In this document: one piece after another, positions 10,646 through 22,959 of the stretch | Position numbering within the stretch: position 1 is the first letter of the stretch | Layout: each line of letters starts with the position of its first letter | Assembly (NCBI GenBank): GCA_964019135.1 | Contig: OZ025252.1 | Location: 45,916,959-45,980,958 of the forward strand | DNA length: 64,000 bases | Source of the DNA: Arenicola marina | Lineage: Eukaryota; Annelida; Polychaeta; Arenicolidae | Reading direction: 5' to 3' | The notes under the pieces: model-generated | Seen by the model: the letters and a program-made list of their open reading frames with translations, nothing else | What the model was told of the DNA's origin: nothing | The model's database searches: none | Position numbers and translations under genes: made by a program

Positions 10646-12689
10646 GTGCTATCTGGGATGGCTTTCGGTTCTTGTACTTTGAGATGGCTGTTATGATTGG
10701 AAAGCGGTCATCATAATGTTTGATGAGTGTACTGTTTATTTTAGTGAATGCTTCCGGCGTGTCTTGTTCTTACTACATAATCCGAAATCAATTGGTTTAA
10801 ATTAAGCCAGATTCATTTTACTAATATATGGTTTGATCCATACTATGTTACGCCAAGACTACGGGGTTGATTCAAAGATGGCGACTTAGGTGCGAACATA
10901 GATTCTCCGCTTGTACCATTGCGATGTCAAATTGCTATCACTGGATGGAGTTGGAGAAGACACGTTATGCTCATCAGTAGTGTGAACAACAGGAGAGTGT
11001 TCCATCTCCACTCGAAAACGAGTGCCTTTCACTAGTTCACTCATAGAGTGTTCTCGAAAGCACATGGAAGACGTACGGGACATGTATTTAATTGGTTGCG
11101 AGATAAGCATTACTCAATAGATTGTTTACAAGATGCACATTGCAATCATTTTAGCGGATACATTTTCACAAGATTTGACAAGTGGTTATGACCTGGTTAT
11201 CGCTACTTATAGAGGTAATGCTAGGGAACAGCTATCCTGTTCAATAGAGGTCTAGTATAGCATAAAAGGAAAAATGTTGAGGAGGGTGGGAACTACATAG
11301 CTCTTGGTGTTAACAAGAAGGGTAGAGATACCACGTGGATAGCTCTTCATTGTCCTAATTGAGATAACCCAAAATTGTACAAAAAAAAAATAAAGATGGA
11401 ATTAATATCGAAAATTGTAATATTGATAGGCTTGGACAATTCAGAGAAGAAGTAATTTTTTTGCGTTTTCCTACGTAGTTCTAATAAAATTTAGTTGAAT
11501 CTGGTTTACCTTTAAGAAATATATTAATAGAACACGGTGCTTGGGAGATAAGTTCAATGTAAAGCACGGGTTTCGTATGCTAAAAGAATTATACTCCATA
11601 AAATAGCCATAGCCAGCGCCCGGAACAATAGTCCAGCGCATGGAGCCAAAGCATGCGCCCTGACCTACAAGAGCTGTTCCTGGAATAAACCGCAGAGGGA
11701 ATTATGTATGTAAATTGTACATGTACCCTGCTGTTCCAAGCGTATTATACATGGGACGCCTAAAATTAACATATTCAAATAAATAAAATATTCAAATAAA
11801 CTTACGTTTTCAGATAGCAGGAAAGTTTTTTTGGTTGTTTTAGATGATGACAAACAGCAAACAAATTTAAACTTTGTCGACGCGGTCTATGCCTGGGCAT
11901 TAATGGATTAATAAATGTCCAACTCCGCTTTTACTTACACGTTTGAGATATTCCACTTATTGTCAGCATTATCCCGTTTTAGACATAAAAGGTGTTCGTT
12001 CAATAGATATTTGAATAATGTATTTGACATACATACATTACTGATGTGTGCCGCCTACGTACATGGCCATGTGTTAGGCCTTCATACAGGGCGATATATT
12101 CCACCTCCGCACATGGTGATGTATTCCACCAAGGTATATTGCAATTGGTCACGCCAACTCATCATAGGGTCACGTCATCTACTCACGTTTATTGGCGATG
12201 CGTTCCGCTAATTACTGGCTAAGTTTCCTGCCAGTGAGTGACGAGATGTTTCGGCGCTTTTATGTAGTTAATTGGACAATCTGTATGTCACGTGGTGTCT
12301 TTCTCATTAGGCAATAAATTTGCTCTGTGTAGCCCGTTGTCACTTCCTGACGGTCGTTCGTGGCTCACAGCAATGGGCGTTTTCACGGGTGCAGACAACT
12401 CAAGGTCCTGTTATAACTTCTAAACTCTACAATTAACCATGCGTCCCCAGTTCACACTCCAACGCCAGGGAAGGGTACATGATTGGCCGCACGGGGAAGG
12501 GGACAGGGGTGAGGAGGAGGGTTGGGGATGGGGGGTCAATTATTGCGAAACAGACGGCACCGCTCAACAGAACGGTTGCATGAATGTCTTTATTGAACTC
12601 GTCAAAATACTAAATCGAATTGCGGATGAAGTGTCAGGCCAAAAAAATTGATCGTAGTCATGGATCCGGCCTGAATAATCCTTCTCTTA
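10646..12689. other. No gene seen
   Basis: About 2 kb of AT-rich sequence with only short unrelated frames. I see no splice-bounded exon, RNA gene or clear transposon end. A few 'atattccacc' repeats lie near 12095-12140. Confidence 0.5.
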
Positions 12690-14530
12690 ATAATAGTCTA
12701 ACGCGTTTGTCCCCCACTGCCAGCAGGGCGCAGTGAGCGTGTAGCCGTGCCACGGTCTCACAGTTTGTCCCCCACTGCCAGCAGGGCGCAGTGAGCGTGT
12801 AGCCGTGCCACGGTCTCACAGTTCGCCACGTGATAACGATAAAAGAAAATACAGTTGTCCGGCATTAATTACGCGCCCAATGTCAAGGTTATACGATTCG
12901 TTTAGAACCATCCCATGATATTATGAACAATGGGCGCATTTCTGTCAGGACTGACAGGCCGCCCGGCATACTCAAGCTCTTTCGGACGTGCGGTTTTGGC
13001 TACGCCGAATGTCAATGAATGGTTCGCACTGGCCATGTCCGTTTCATTTTGGGGCAATGGAACCAGCCTAGACAGTCACTTTCGTTCCGTCGCCATCTTC
13101 TTTCGAATGTCCCATATGCTGCTTTGAATGGGGCACATCGGCATACCGAATGAATGCGCGCGCACCCGACCCAGATGAAGTGTCGAGTTGTAAACCGATG
13201 CGTAATATGCGTATTTCACCTTGGGAATATACCCGGGTTATCAAAGAAATGCGCCCAATATCATATCCGTTATTCCCGGTGCATATGTTATCTAGTCAAA
13301 CAACAGTTGACTCCTTCGAGTCCACGATTTTTTGGACGATTGGGGGCAGGGGTCCACCATATTTGACAACCAGGGAATGGGGAGGGATTTCACTGGGGTC
13401 ACCCGCTGGATCCGCCCTTGTTGTTATACAATTCGACATCACTGATACACCTACCGTATCCATTATCGAATTCTACTAAAAAATTCAGATATCATTTAGA
13501 ATAATTTTAATCATTCTTTATTAATTGTAAATAGCTTATTCCATTAGGCTTATTTTTTTGGGTCTGGGTCATGTCTTTTCAGTGGGCGGGTGAAAGAGGG
13601 GGAATGCGGGGTAGCTTGCCCCATGCTCTCTGCATCAAATCAGTTTTCAACATAGACCATACGGTATTTCACATGATATAATCAAAACACCGTGAATGCC
13701 ATGGAAACTACACACATACGGGAAATAAAACGAGATAACAGCGATTTATTTTGTTCTTTACACAACTGCAACTTATAAATGCTTCATTGTAAAGTTAGCT
13801 AATTGCGAATGAGAGACAACCTGTTTTCGGCTAGGTCACACAAGAAGGTAAGAAAAACAAAAGACTATGATAAGTAATTGCCTTCTGGAAGGTCCGCTGT
13901 CACCGTCGAATATGTATCTCACTCCATGCCAAGTGGTCTCATGGCTGAACGACCGGGAGTTTTCTGAAAACAGCAATGTTATTTACGTTTCATCTGGCCT
14001 TTTATTCTAAAATAAGACCATTTGTTTGAGTCACCATGATCAATGCTACCACGAGAAGCACCCTGATGCACACATTTTTAATTTGTAATTCGTCACCTTC
14101 AATGATTCAGTGAGCCCGGCAAACTGGGAAACACCAGCAACGATTTTTCCTATCCTCCGGCGGCAGAGCAGTTACGATAATGTTATGCTGGTGGCTAGGA
14201 TAGCGCCATCAAATGGTTCAGCTCAATAAGCAGTAAGGAGAGAAACGGTAAGGTCGGATAATCTAGAGTCAATAAAACTTGTTGCCTCTACCAGCGCTGG
14301 GCGCCAACCGAGAGAAAGTGTGGGGCTTACTGTCCAGCCGAACAGGAGCGAGATGCCTCCTGCAGGCGATCTGTCATTAGCTAGTATGCTTTTCACTATG
14401 TTCGCCGGGATACAAGGCTCGACAGATGGAGCCAGCTGACGAGACGGGGCTCAGCAGTGAAGGTCACGGGGCAGTGCTAAATTATTGACGCAAACTAAAT
14501 GTGTGCTGCATCGCTGACGTATGGGCCCTG
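12690..14530. repeat. Unsplit copy of the interspersed repeat
   Basis: Matches 300-1217 and 6175-6960 end to end without the retroelement. It includes a local 58-base direct duplication (about 12708-12765 and 12766-12823, starting 'ttgtcccccactgccagc'). It works as an empty-site reference for the insertion in the other copy. No coding capacity. Confidence 0.75.
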
Positions 14531-14540
14531 TGCTCCCGTG

Positions 14541-14572
14541 TACAGTGTACACTGCAGACAGTGTACACTGTA
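14541..14572. repeat. Perfect hairpin with 14-base arms
   Basis: TACAGTGTACACTG (14541-14554), a 4-base loop, then the exact reverse complement (14559-14572). Each arm itself contains the palindrome GTGTACAC. Confidence 0.9.
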
Positions 14573-14679
14573 TATTACAGATACGGTCAACCGCCCATTT
14601 AAAAAATATTATTATGTTATTAAAATAGAATAATGTACCACTGTAAATATCATTACTATGGCAGTAATTATTAATTACA

Positions 14680-14775
14680 ATGAAATAGTGTCATGGTAAT
14701 CTGTGGTATTTACTGCAGTAAACCAGGGTATTTACGTCCATATACCATGGTTATGATATGGTGATATATTTTTTT
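14680..14775. repeat. CCATGG-type palindromic repeat, small cluster
   Basis: A few TCATGGTA/CCATGGTTA units of the family that forms larger arrays at 17340-17580, 30360-31080 and 58430-58920. It is followed by a G14-type run at about 14781-14793. Confidence 0.6.
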
Positions 14776-14799
14776 GTCGGGGGGGGGGGGGGGATTTCC

Positions 14800-15020
14800 G
14801 TTTTTCGTGAATAAGCTTTTCATTTCACCGTGAACTGGGAGTGAGGAAAATAATTCTTTGTGATCTGGGAATGGGATATTATCAGTCCGCCGTGATCGAG
14901 GATTTTAATTTATCGTAAACTGGGAATTTTAATATTAAATAACCGTGAATTGGGAAATGACCTCTCCTTCTAATTTATCGTGACATGGGAATAAAGAACT
15001 GTATTCTTTGTGACTTGGAA
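14800..15020. repeat. Diverged ~40-bp tandem repeat
   Basis: Five or six units of 'cgtgaactgggaat' followed by an AT-rich spacer ('aataattctttgtgat' type). Copies are imperfect. Confidence 0.6.
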
Positions 15021-15356
15021 ACACGAGCCCCCTTGCCCCCACCCCCTCCCCAATATTTGCCAGTCGAACAGTTAGGGTTAGAACGCAATATATGATAGCA
15101 TATATTGACATAATTCTACGACCATCTCCAGCTGTCATTCGATTGTCCTGTTATGGGGGAAAAAGTCAAACACGATTTTTCTCTTTAAGATAGCTTTATC
15201 AACTGAAATCATTCAACTACAAATCATGAAATGCAATTAGCGATGGATTTACTCCGGAGACCCAGTAAGGGTAAGGGGGGTGGGGGGGGGGGCGATTACT
15301 TGTTGGTCACGTTCTTGTTGGTAGCCTTCTTGATCAATTTAACTTCGTTTTCGAAC

Positions 15357-15680
15357 TTGTTCCGCCTGGTCATCTTCACGACAGCTTGTTCCGGATGGTC
15401 ATCTTCACGACAGCTTGTTCCGGAATGTCATCTTCACGACAGCTTAATCCGGATGGTCATCTTCACGACAGCTTGTTCCGGATGGTCATCTTCACGACAG
15501 CTTGTTCCGGATGGTCATCTTCACGACAGCTTGTTCCGGAATGTCATCTTCACGACAGCTTAATCCGGATGGTCATCTTCACGACAGCTTGTTCCGGATG
15601 GTCATCTTCACGACAGCTTGTTCCGGATGGTCATCTTCACGACAGCTTGTTCCGGATGGTCATCTTCACGACAGCCTAAT
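15357..15680. repeat. 29-bp minisatellite, ~11 units, with higher-order pattern
   Basis: The unit is 'gttccggatggtcatcttca' plus 'cgacagctt'. Unit variants ('gttccggaatg', 'aatccggatgg', 'gttccggatgg') recur in the same order twice, which gives a four-unit (116-base) higher-order repeat. Frames through it are open only because the unit lacks stop codons. Confidence 0.9.
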
Positions 15681-15699
15681 TCGCATGAACATCCTTCGT

Positions 15700-16313
15700 G
15701 TCGAGTCTAAACGAAACATAGACTAACATTAATAAATACGGTAACCACAACATTATAAGACATAAAGACCAAAACATTCCAGGAATTAATGGTATATGCA
15801 CAAATATTGATCGGCACAATATTATCATACTATATCATGTATTCATGTTTATGCGTATCCACGGCAAGTCCTTTTGCCCTCTTTGATGTCTTTACTTATG
15901 TACAGATCCAGGGATCAGAGAGAGGGGCGGGTGGGGCATGACCATCACACTCTGCTCCCGCCTCCCCCACGTCACACTGCGTTAATGCGCAGCCCCCGCT
16001 CACCACCGGCGACCTGCTTTTCGCTAGTTTGAGGGTAATCACACTTGAGTCCGTCCGAGCCGTGAGCACTGGCGAGCCAGTGAACGTGACGGGTAAGCCA
16101 TACAGTGCTGTTTGGCCGCCCGATCAGGTTTCTTGCCAGGAGGCTCTGCTGTACGCCAGTGTGCAAGTCGCTCTGATGCAGGGCCTGCGGTAGCATATAC
16201 TATATGTACCTAACATATATATAGATTACATCCAAGGTGAAACATAGCCATTATTTGGCGAAGGTTGCCATGGTCCATTCTGTGCTGATTTCAGGACGCG
16301 CCGGATGTAACCG
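15700..16313. other. No gene seen
   Basis: The only frame of note is 74 codons on the minus strand (15972-16196), which resembles no family I know. Confidence 0.5.
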
Positions 16314-16315
16314 TA

Positions 16316-17345
16316 TTTTTTTTTTTTTTTTTTTAACAAAGACTTTTATTTCATAAAGGACATACAATAATACGGAATCACAGATTACACGAGACACATG
16401 TAGTACGTTGTGATCATAAAATATCAACAAGGCATATCTACAAAATTCCAGTTCTTGTTAGTGAAAGTATATTTCGGGTTTGTATAATATGGTATATACT
16501 TTAAGCCTGTAGAGAGTTCGGAGTGATAAAACTGGTATCTGGTTCGGGTTATCTTTTGACTTGAATTAAAGTCCGATAAAAATTCTTTATATAGAAGATA
16601 CGATAAGAGCGAAATAATGAATATATTGTCCTTGGAATTTTCTGAAAAGATAATATCTCTGAAAGTAATAGTTGTTGGTAGCACGGACTAGTTTCCAGAC
16701 ACTTTTGGCATGTTTACAGTCGTATAGTAAGTGGTGCAGGTCTTGTTCTTTGTTACACACGCTACATTGCATATCATCAGTAATTTTCCATTGGTATAGC
16801 TTGGACTTACAACCGACTATGTCGTGCAGGACCTTGAAATTAAATTCTGCTTTTTGTCAAAAATGTTCTGAATTTTGTTTTCGTAGATGGGTCCAAAAAT
16901 TAAGTGTTGGTCATTTAACAAACATCTCCACTTCGACTCACGTGGTGGTTTCGTTACTTTCTTTTTCGTTAGAGCTTCATAAAAGTGTTTACTATTCGTG
17001 CCAAAACTTTTAATGGGTATCCGCTCCGACAGATAAGTAACCAGAGATTGTTCATTATCTTGTATAATAGTACACATTCTTTTAGTAGCTTTTTTATAGG
17101 TATAAATTTCACGCAGAGAGTTTGCATCTAATACAAGGTTGTTAAGTTTATATTGTTCACATAGGTTCCCATTTTGTATTCTTAGGTCTTCCATACAGTG
17201 GATATCTTGTTTGTACCATTTCGGGAAAAACAAACAGATCTGAGATTTGATTTTCGCATCGTAGATCGTGAAGTTGGAATTACCCCAAATATGCTGCTTT
17301 AGTACGCATTGTTTTCCCTCCATATGTGTAACTGTATGGTATGCG
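16316..17345 (-). mobile_element. 5'-truncated L1/Tx1-like LINE, 3' fragment
   Basis: The minus strand ends in a 19-base poly(A) (T-run at 16316-16334), preceded by an AATAAA signal. It encodes the C-terminal end of an L1/Tx1-type ORF2: a Cys/His cluster 'CSVCNKEQDLHHLLYDC' followed by 'VWKLV', then a 'LLSYLLYKEFL' stretch typical of the far C-terminus of these proteins. The endonuclease and catalytic reverse transcriptase parts are missing, as expected from 5' truncation. A frame shift separates the Cys/His part from the last ~80 residues, so it is dead. Confidence 0.7.
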
Positions 17346-17580
17346 GTAGTTATTACGGTCAATATTACAATAAGTACCATATACCATGGCATTAATATGA
17401 TATGTGGTACATACCATAATATTTACCATGGTAAATCACGTATACCAGAGTAATAACCATGGTATACTGTCGTATTGGGATTTGGGATAATCAAGGCTGC
17501 TGTATTTACTATGGTATACATCAGTATGTCATAGTATATTGTGGTAAACTATGGTATACCACAGTAAATACGGCCCAATG
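17340..17580. repeat. CCATGGTA-type palindromic repeat array
   Basis: Many ATACCATGG, ACCATGGTA and TATGGTATAC units with irregular spacing. It abuts the 5' end of the LINE fragment and lies about 400 bases from the DEG/ENaC exon relic. Confidence 0.75.
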
Positions 17581-17984
17581 TATAAAACTTGCGTACATTA
17601 TATATATAGGGCCGCCGTGGGCTGACAGACACAGTACTGCTTATGATCAACGGTAAGCGCTCATGCTAATAAATTGAAAAACAAATGACATACGTACGCA
17701 AACGCCGTCTAGGCGGGCAGATATTTCAATGTCTATGTGACATTAGGAGCAATACCGCAGTAATCTCCAGCCCGCCTTGTCAATAATTCCGTGGGAACTG
17801 AGCTTGTGATTGCAGGTTTTAGAAAGCTGCCACTACTGATCCTGAACACGCGATACGTTCGGAATCACGTGACCGCTACGTCGTCTCACGTAATCCCTAA
17901 GTGTCATAGTGAGGTGGAATTATTATCTAAGAGTGACAAGTGAAAAATTATAAATTGAAACAGTCTGTATATCAGTGTTTCAAG
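17581..17984. other. No gene seen
   Basis: No supported gene, RNA or repeat. Confidence 0.5.
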
Positions 17985-18263
17985 GATAAAAAGTTTCAAA
18001 TCTGGTAAATATTTCCCGGTGACCCGCTGTCTCACCTCTAGCGCCTCTTGATAGCGCCCCTGAATGGCGGAGTAAAGCCCCTGAATCGTCGTCTAGCTTC
18101 GCTTTCCCGAAACAGCTGACCACCGCTTCGGACAGCGGGGAAGTGAACAGGTCATGTCGGTACACAGTCCGACACACCCTTCTCTGTCCTCCGTTGTTAG
18201 CGTAGTCCATGGAGCAGTGGCTTCTGGTGCGATCGCTGCATCTGATTAAGAGACGCAGCATTT
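17985..18263 (-). pseudogene. Decayed exon of a second DEG/ENaC-like copy
   Basis: Matches the start of the long channel exon at 52513-54111, including its acceptor (AG then AT-GC-AGCG). Recognisable pieces are 'REGCVGLC' (against 'SESCVGAC'), 'YRHDLFTSPLSEAV' (against 'YQHDLSTIPLSEGV') and 'QEALEVRQRVTGKYLP' (against 'QKALEVRQRVTGRYLP'). The pieces lie in different frames, with a deletion of about 10 bases after the Cys pair and another shift further on, so it cannot code. It is on the same strand as the 51-64 kb gene and probably belongs to the same dead copy as the relic at 8781-9030. Confidence 0.8.
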
Positions 18264-18925
18264 GTTCAGCGTCAAAACCATCTTCCCCCGCTCTCCAGCA
18301 GGGTCAGATCTAACACGATAGGCCTATCCAACGTTTGTACTGATTGTACTCTCATTAAATATAAGATGCATACGCTGGATGTGTTACCTTTTCACCGAGT
18401 ATATATCTGTCCTTGAAATCTGTCCTTTAAATTTGTTCTGTGCATTCTGGACCAATCAAAACAGGCGAATTATAGCGGATATGGCGCTGTTATTGTCATT
18501 GTCGTCACTGTCGTCATGGTGAATAATATGTCGTCTGTTTTGTTGCTTAATGACGTCAAGTGTCGGTTGGCGACTTGGTGAGTTAGATATATAGCCCGTG
18601 AAATGTATCACTGCCCAGTGGGACACTTTTGGCGAGCAGCGGGTCCCTCGCGTGACTACAGCCGCCACCCCCGCGTCCAGCAAGTGACCAGCGCTATCAT
18701 CCGTGACTGACCAGCTACTGACCGACATTCGCTGTCACCGCCCAGTAGGCCTACAGGTAACCCGTGTCGAGCCACTAATGAAGTAAAGCTCGTTTGTAAC
18801 TCTACAACCGACCTGCAAGCAAAACGACGGGCCACCTCGATTTGTGATGCTGCCTCCTCATATGGTAAGAGCAGGTTGTTTCGAGGCTATGTTAAGTGTG
18901 TTTAAATCATCACCCCAGCAAACAC
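18264..18925. other. No gene seen
   Basis: A 90-codon minus-strand frame (18456-18728) has low-complexity Asp/Asn runs and no recognisable domain. I would expect upstream channel exons here if the dead copy were complete, but I do not see them. Confidence 0.5.
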
Positions 18926-18927
18926 AT

Positions 18928-21480
18928 AACGTTTTTGTAACGTTTTAAGGGCCAGTAGAACCGGTTTATTGACACCAGAGTAATTTTTTGAAAATTTTGT
19001 TTTACCTGCCATACCTCTATTTAGTTGTTAAAATATTCTGCTACAATGTCCACAGATAAATTATGAATGAAGCCCCAGTCATGCCTTTGCTCTAGCCACT
19101 CACCTTTTCCTATTCATTACAAGAAAATTAAGAAATATTGTGAGAAGTGCACATCCTAAGAACCACAGCAATATCTCTTAAAACTAAGTTAATTGTCTCC
19201 CCAATCGTCCGAAGTAGAACCAACGAGAATAATTTAACGTTACTAAACCCATATTACTGACTGACAGATGATTTTCTGTAAACATGTGTCCCTCGGCAGT
19301 CGCCATTTTTGACCGAAGGCGATAATAGAAGCATTTAAGCAAAGCTTAATTTTAGAATGGATTAACCCACGCCATATTTTGTCAGATTACGTTTATACTC
19401 GACAAGCATGAACTACAACGTCATACGTACCAGTTATGGAGCTTCATCAGTGATCACATCACATTACCTGGGATTTTCCAATATATTGTGGGTCTTCTTC
19501 GCCTCTTTTTTTCGTGGACACTTCGCACATAGTCTCATATTACTACGCATTTGTTCACCAGTCTATAATCCGCCAGTCTCTAGCTGATATACACTAGAAC
19601 TGAAAATAATCCAAACATGTATCCATATTTCATAACTGAATTGACATAAATTGCCCAAATTTCTTCGGAAAAGCTCACCAACTTCAGGAACTATGTTTTC
19701 AGTAAGACGTCGACACCCAAAGTATGTTGTTCGGTTACCGCACGTGCTTTAGTTTCGCAGGTTTCTCAAGAAATCGGTAGACATTTCAGCTAAATCAGAC
19801 AAGGATACTTTAGTAATTTAATAAACAAAAATAATGGAGTTGAAGAAATCATTCGATCATGTGTCAGATTGCTGTCAAGTCATATTTCCAACGACGAGGT
19901 CGCGGGTGATTGTTTACATGCCAGCGCGTGACATGCCACAGGGCACCACACACAATATTAACCCTTTTGTTTCTGAAGTCACTTGCAAGGATTTCAATCT
20001 CAGAGGCGAACAGTTGGTTATTGAAATGCATTTAACATTTAAGTAATCTTGCACATTTTAATGTCTCAGTGTAACAATATGCAGCCTCAGCGTGAACTCT
20101 CCGTACTCTGCTTGACTGATAACCAGACTGATGTTCAATGGCTGGAGACAAAGAAACCACTGATCGAACTGTAATTCATGTACATGTCTGTGTGTGCCAC
20201 GAGCCACACGTACAGCTTCACCCTAAAAATTCAATTGAAAAATTGAGAAATATCCCGATAATATTAGGTTCGCTTTTTTCTATTTCATGGCGAGTACATG
20301 GTTCAATCATAATACGATATTTGCATGGAATCATATATTATCGTCTTCACCTGTTCACACGAGGATATTTTTTTAGGATTGCTTTTCCGAAGCCGGATTT
20401 TCTGCCAGTACACTCATTATTGCCCAAGGCCTTTTGCAAATGAATTTATATTTTCGTTATGGTAAGCCAGCATTTACTACCATTATGTATTATCGATTAA
20501 CAGACACATGTTAATATTCACGGTGTTTGCTGTCGCAGGCCATTTTTTCGAGTTGTTCGAAGGCGGCTGTAGTATTGTGGAATAAGGAATGATCCCCCGT
20601 GCGTATGGGTGTAACGCAACGAATGCTCCCGGTGGAAATAAAGCAGATTCAATATGGCCGACTAGTAATACACATGTTGTGCTGATTTGTGAACTGATTA
20701 AGTGACAATATCCCCGGGGCCAGGAGACATCCGTGAATCTCACAGCGGCGACTTCATTGCGCAAAGCGGAATGGTGTAAGTGTTCTTGGCTTTGATTAAT
20801 GTTATTGTACAGATATGTATGTGCCAAATATAAATTGTTAAAGAACGGACAGCCCCAATACGTTTAACATCGTACCCAATGTGTCAATGGTATACGACTG
20901 GAAAATAAAGGGTTAATGTGCCATAAAACGGAATACTTTTCTGCGAACCAGAAGTGAAAAATGACGACCAACTTTACAAAAACTGGGGACGACAAGGTAA
21001 TTTCAAGTCCTACGTAAGAATCCAATTTAAGTTAAATTAACAAAATAAGCCTCGTTGGCAATAAACCATTACGTCTACTTTCATTTTGATGAGGTTTAGC
21101 AAGTTTTCAACTGGCCGCGTTCTGTCGGCACTGCCTGAAATGAAATATTTTGGAATGATACACAATTTCACAAAATTATGTTCCCTATTTCATGGCCATA
21201 GCTTATTTAGCACTTCTGGGTGCATAGACTGTAATGGTATATCAATTATTAGCTTATGCTTATAAATGGCACCAATAGAGTGCAAACAATTTTTCGACAC
21301 TTGAAACTTTTCAGGCTCACAATGCCGCTTCTACTGGCCCTTAAAATGGTTCTATTTACGTTACATTTTGCAAAAACGTTAAGATAACGTTTTGAAAACG
21401 TTTCGTATAATCCATATTCCCACAGGTGGATCAGAAACGTCATATTAACATTTTAGAAACGTTTTGCCAAACGAGTCAAC
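18928..21480. mobile_element. Non-autonomous DNA transposon with AACGTT-rich inverted ends
   Basis: The left end, CCCAGCAAACACATAACG at about 18933, is followed by 'gtaacgttttaagggccag' and 'tagaa'. The inverted counterpart 'ttctactggcccttaaaa' lies at about 21331-21348, followed by repeated AACGTTTT/AAAACGTT motifs to about 21475. The interior (about 2.4 kb) has only short frames without a transposase signature. A related end, inverted, lies at 45580-45877. I do not recognise the superfamily. Confidence 0.6.
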
Positions 21481-21905
21481 TATTTTATATTTGACAACAG
21501 ATGATAAAATCCAAGAAATCACACGGAATTTTCGTATAGTAAAGATTAAAATAATCTTCGAATAATTGATATTTTTACTTAAATCTGTTTGTGTTTTTTT
21601 GAGTTTCGTAATGTTATAATGACGTTATAAAGATGTTTAATGATCATGTGCTGTATAGATCGGTTTTTGCATCGAACAATTCAATTCCACCCTTATGAAA
21701 ATAGTCCATGGTACACCATAGTAAACCATGGTATTGTAGAGTTCTTTCGCCGGGCCGCACAGTAAATTCCAACACATGTCGTTCCTTTTTATTTCGCTAA
21801 AATATTCCATGTATCAATCTTCCCTCTGGTTTTCTAGTTCTAGTCCTAGTTCCAGTTCTAGTTAGTTCTCCTTTTTACTCGCTATCCCCGTCTATTTATA
21901 CATCC
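21481..21905. other. No gene seen
   Basis: AT-rich, with a short CCATGG-type cluster near 21707-21735 and a 'ctagttctagt' microrepeat near 21833-21865. Confidence 0.5.
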
Positions 21906-21917
21906 TTACAACGGGTC

Positions 21918-22440
21918 CTCTCCCCTCCCTCAAGTTAGGGGGAACCACCCCAACTTGGGGCCTCTCCCCTCCCCTAAGTTGGGGGTACCACCCCCACCCA
22001 GGGATTCACCCCTCCCCCAAGTTGGGGGTACCACCCCAACCCACGGATTCACCCCTCCCCCAAGTTGGGGGTACCACCCCAACCCGGAGTTCTCCCCTCC
22101 CCTAAGTTGGGGGTACCACCCCAACCCAGGATTCTCCCCTCCCCTAAGTTGGGGGTACCACCCCAACCCAGGATTCACCCCTCCCCCAAGTTGGGGTACC
22201 ACCCCAACCCCGGGATTCACCCCTCCCCGAAGTTGGGGGTACCACCCCAACCCAGGCATTCACCCCTCCCATTGGTTGGGGGTACCACCCCAACCCGGAG
22301 TTCTCTCCTCCCCTAAGTTGGGGGTACCACCCCAACCCAGGACTCACCCCTCCCTCAAGTTGGGGGTACCACCCCAACCTTGGGGCTTGCCACCACCCCC
22401 TCCCGGGAGCGTCCGCCTGTCGCTGCCACTCACTCCCGGT
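21918..22440. repeat. 43-bp hairpin minisatellite, array 1 (~10 units)
   Basis: The unit has a core GTTGGGGGTACCACCCCAAC, which folds on itself (GTTGGGG with CCCCAAC), and a spacer 'ccaggattcacccctccccc'. About ten units are present. The right edge carries a unique lead, 'gagcgtccgcctgtcgctgc', that is repeated at the edge of array 2 at 30075-30350. A C-run follows at about 22445. Confidence 0.9.
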
Positions 22441-22880
22441 GACCCCCCCCCCCCCCCCGGTTGACCCCGACCCACTGCTCGACCCCGCCGTCCACCACCG
22501 CTCTACGTATTGCTGCTATTCCCATTAACACTGAAACCTACGTCTAGCCCTACCAGATCTCTCTACACTATCTCCCACTAGCCTTGGCATCTCCCGATGA
22601 CATGACACATACACACATGCACTATACAATTAATAATGTTCGTTCGGAAAAATGTCTCAGCATCTTCGAGCCGCGCTGTCGGTCCCACAGTCAGATCAGT
22701 AGAGCGGCCTATGCTCACCGCCTGCTGTCGTTGAGGGGAGTTGTATCTCTGGCACTTTACTCTGGCCCCACACCTGATTGCGGTCCTGGGCCCGGGGGAA
22801 GGGCTGTCCCGTCGCCGCGTTTCATCCTGCGCTGCTCCCCGAAGCAGCTCGTACTCGCATTATCAATGGGAGCTGGTGGG
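22441..22880. other. GC-rich stretch, no gene seen
   Basis: Long overlapping frames exist on both strands because of base composition, and none resembles a protein family. Confidence 0.5.
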
Positions 22881-22959
22881 GATCTCCCACCAAAAGGCAG
22901 ACCTGAGCCTTCCAACCGCTGGTCCCTATCGTTCCGCTTCCGTTGCTGGCTTCCGTTAT

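Noticed and set aside
15231-15726. Frames of 74-110 codons in the 29-bp array
   Set aside because: Repeat artefact; the peptide simply repeats 'GHLHDSLFRMVIFTTA'-type words.
15972-16196. 74-codon minus-strand frame as a channel exon between the two relics
   Set aside because: I compared it with the channel exons and saw no shared motif or splice borders.
20138-20827. Frames of 101 (plus) and 114 (minus) codons inside the AACGTT transposon
   Set aside because: No transposase or other domain pattern, overlapping strands, no splice-bounded structure.
21930-22464. Pro/Gly-rich frames of 169 and 109 codons on opposite strands
   Set aside because: Translation of the 43-bp hairpin minisatellite; no start context, splice sites or domain.
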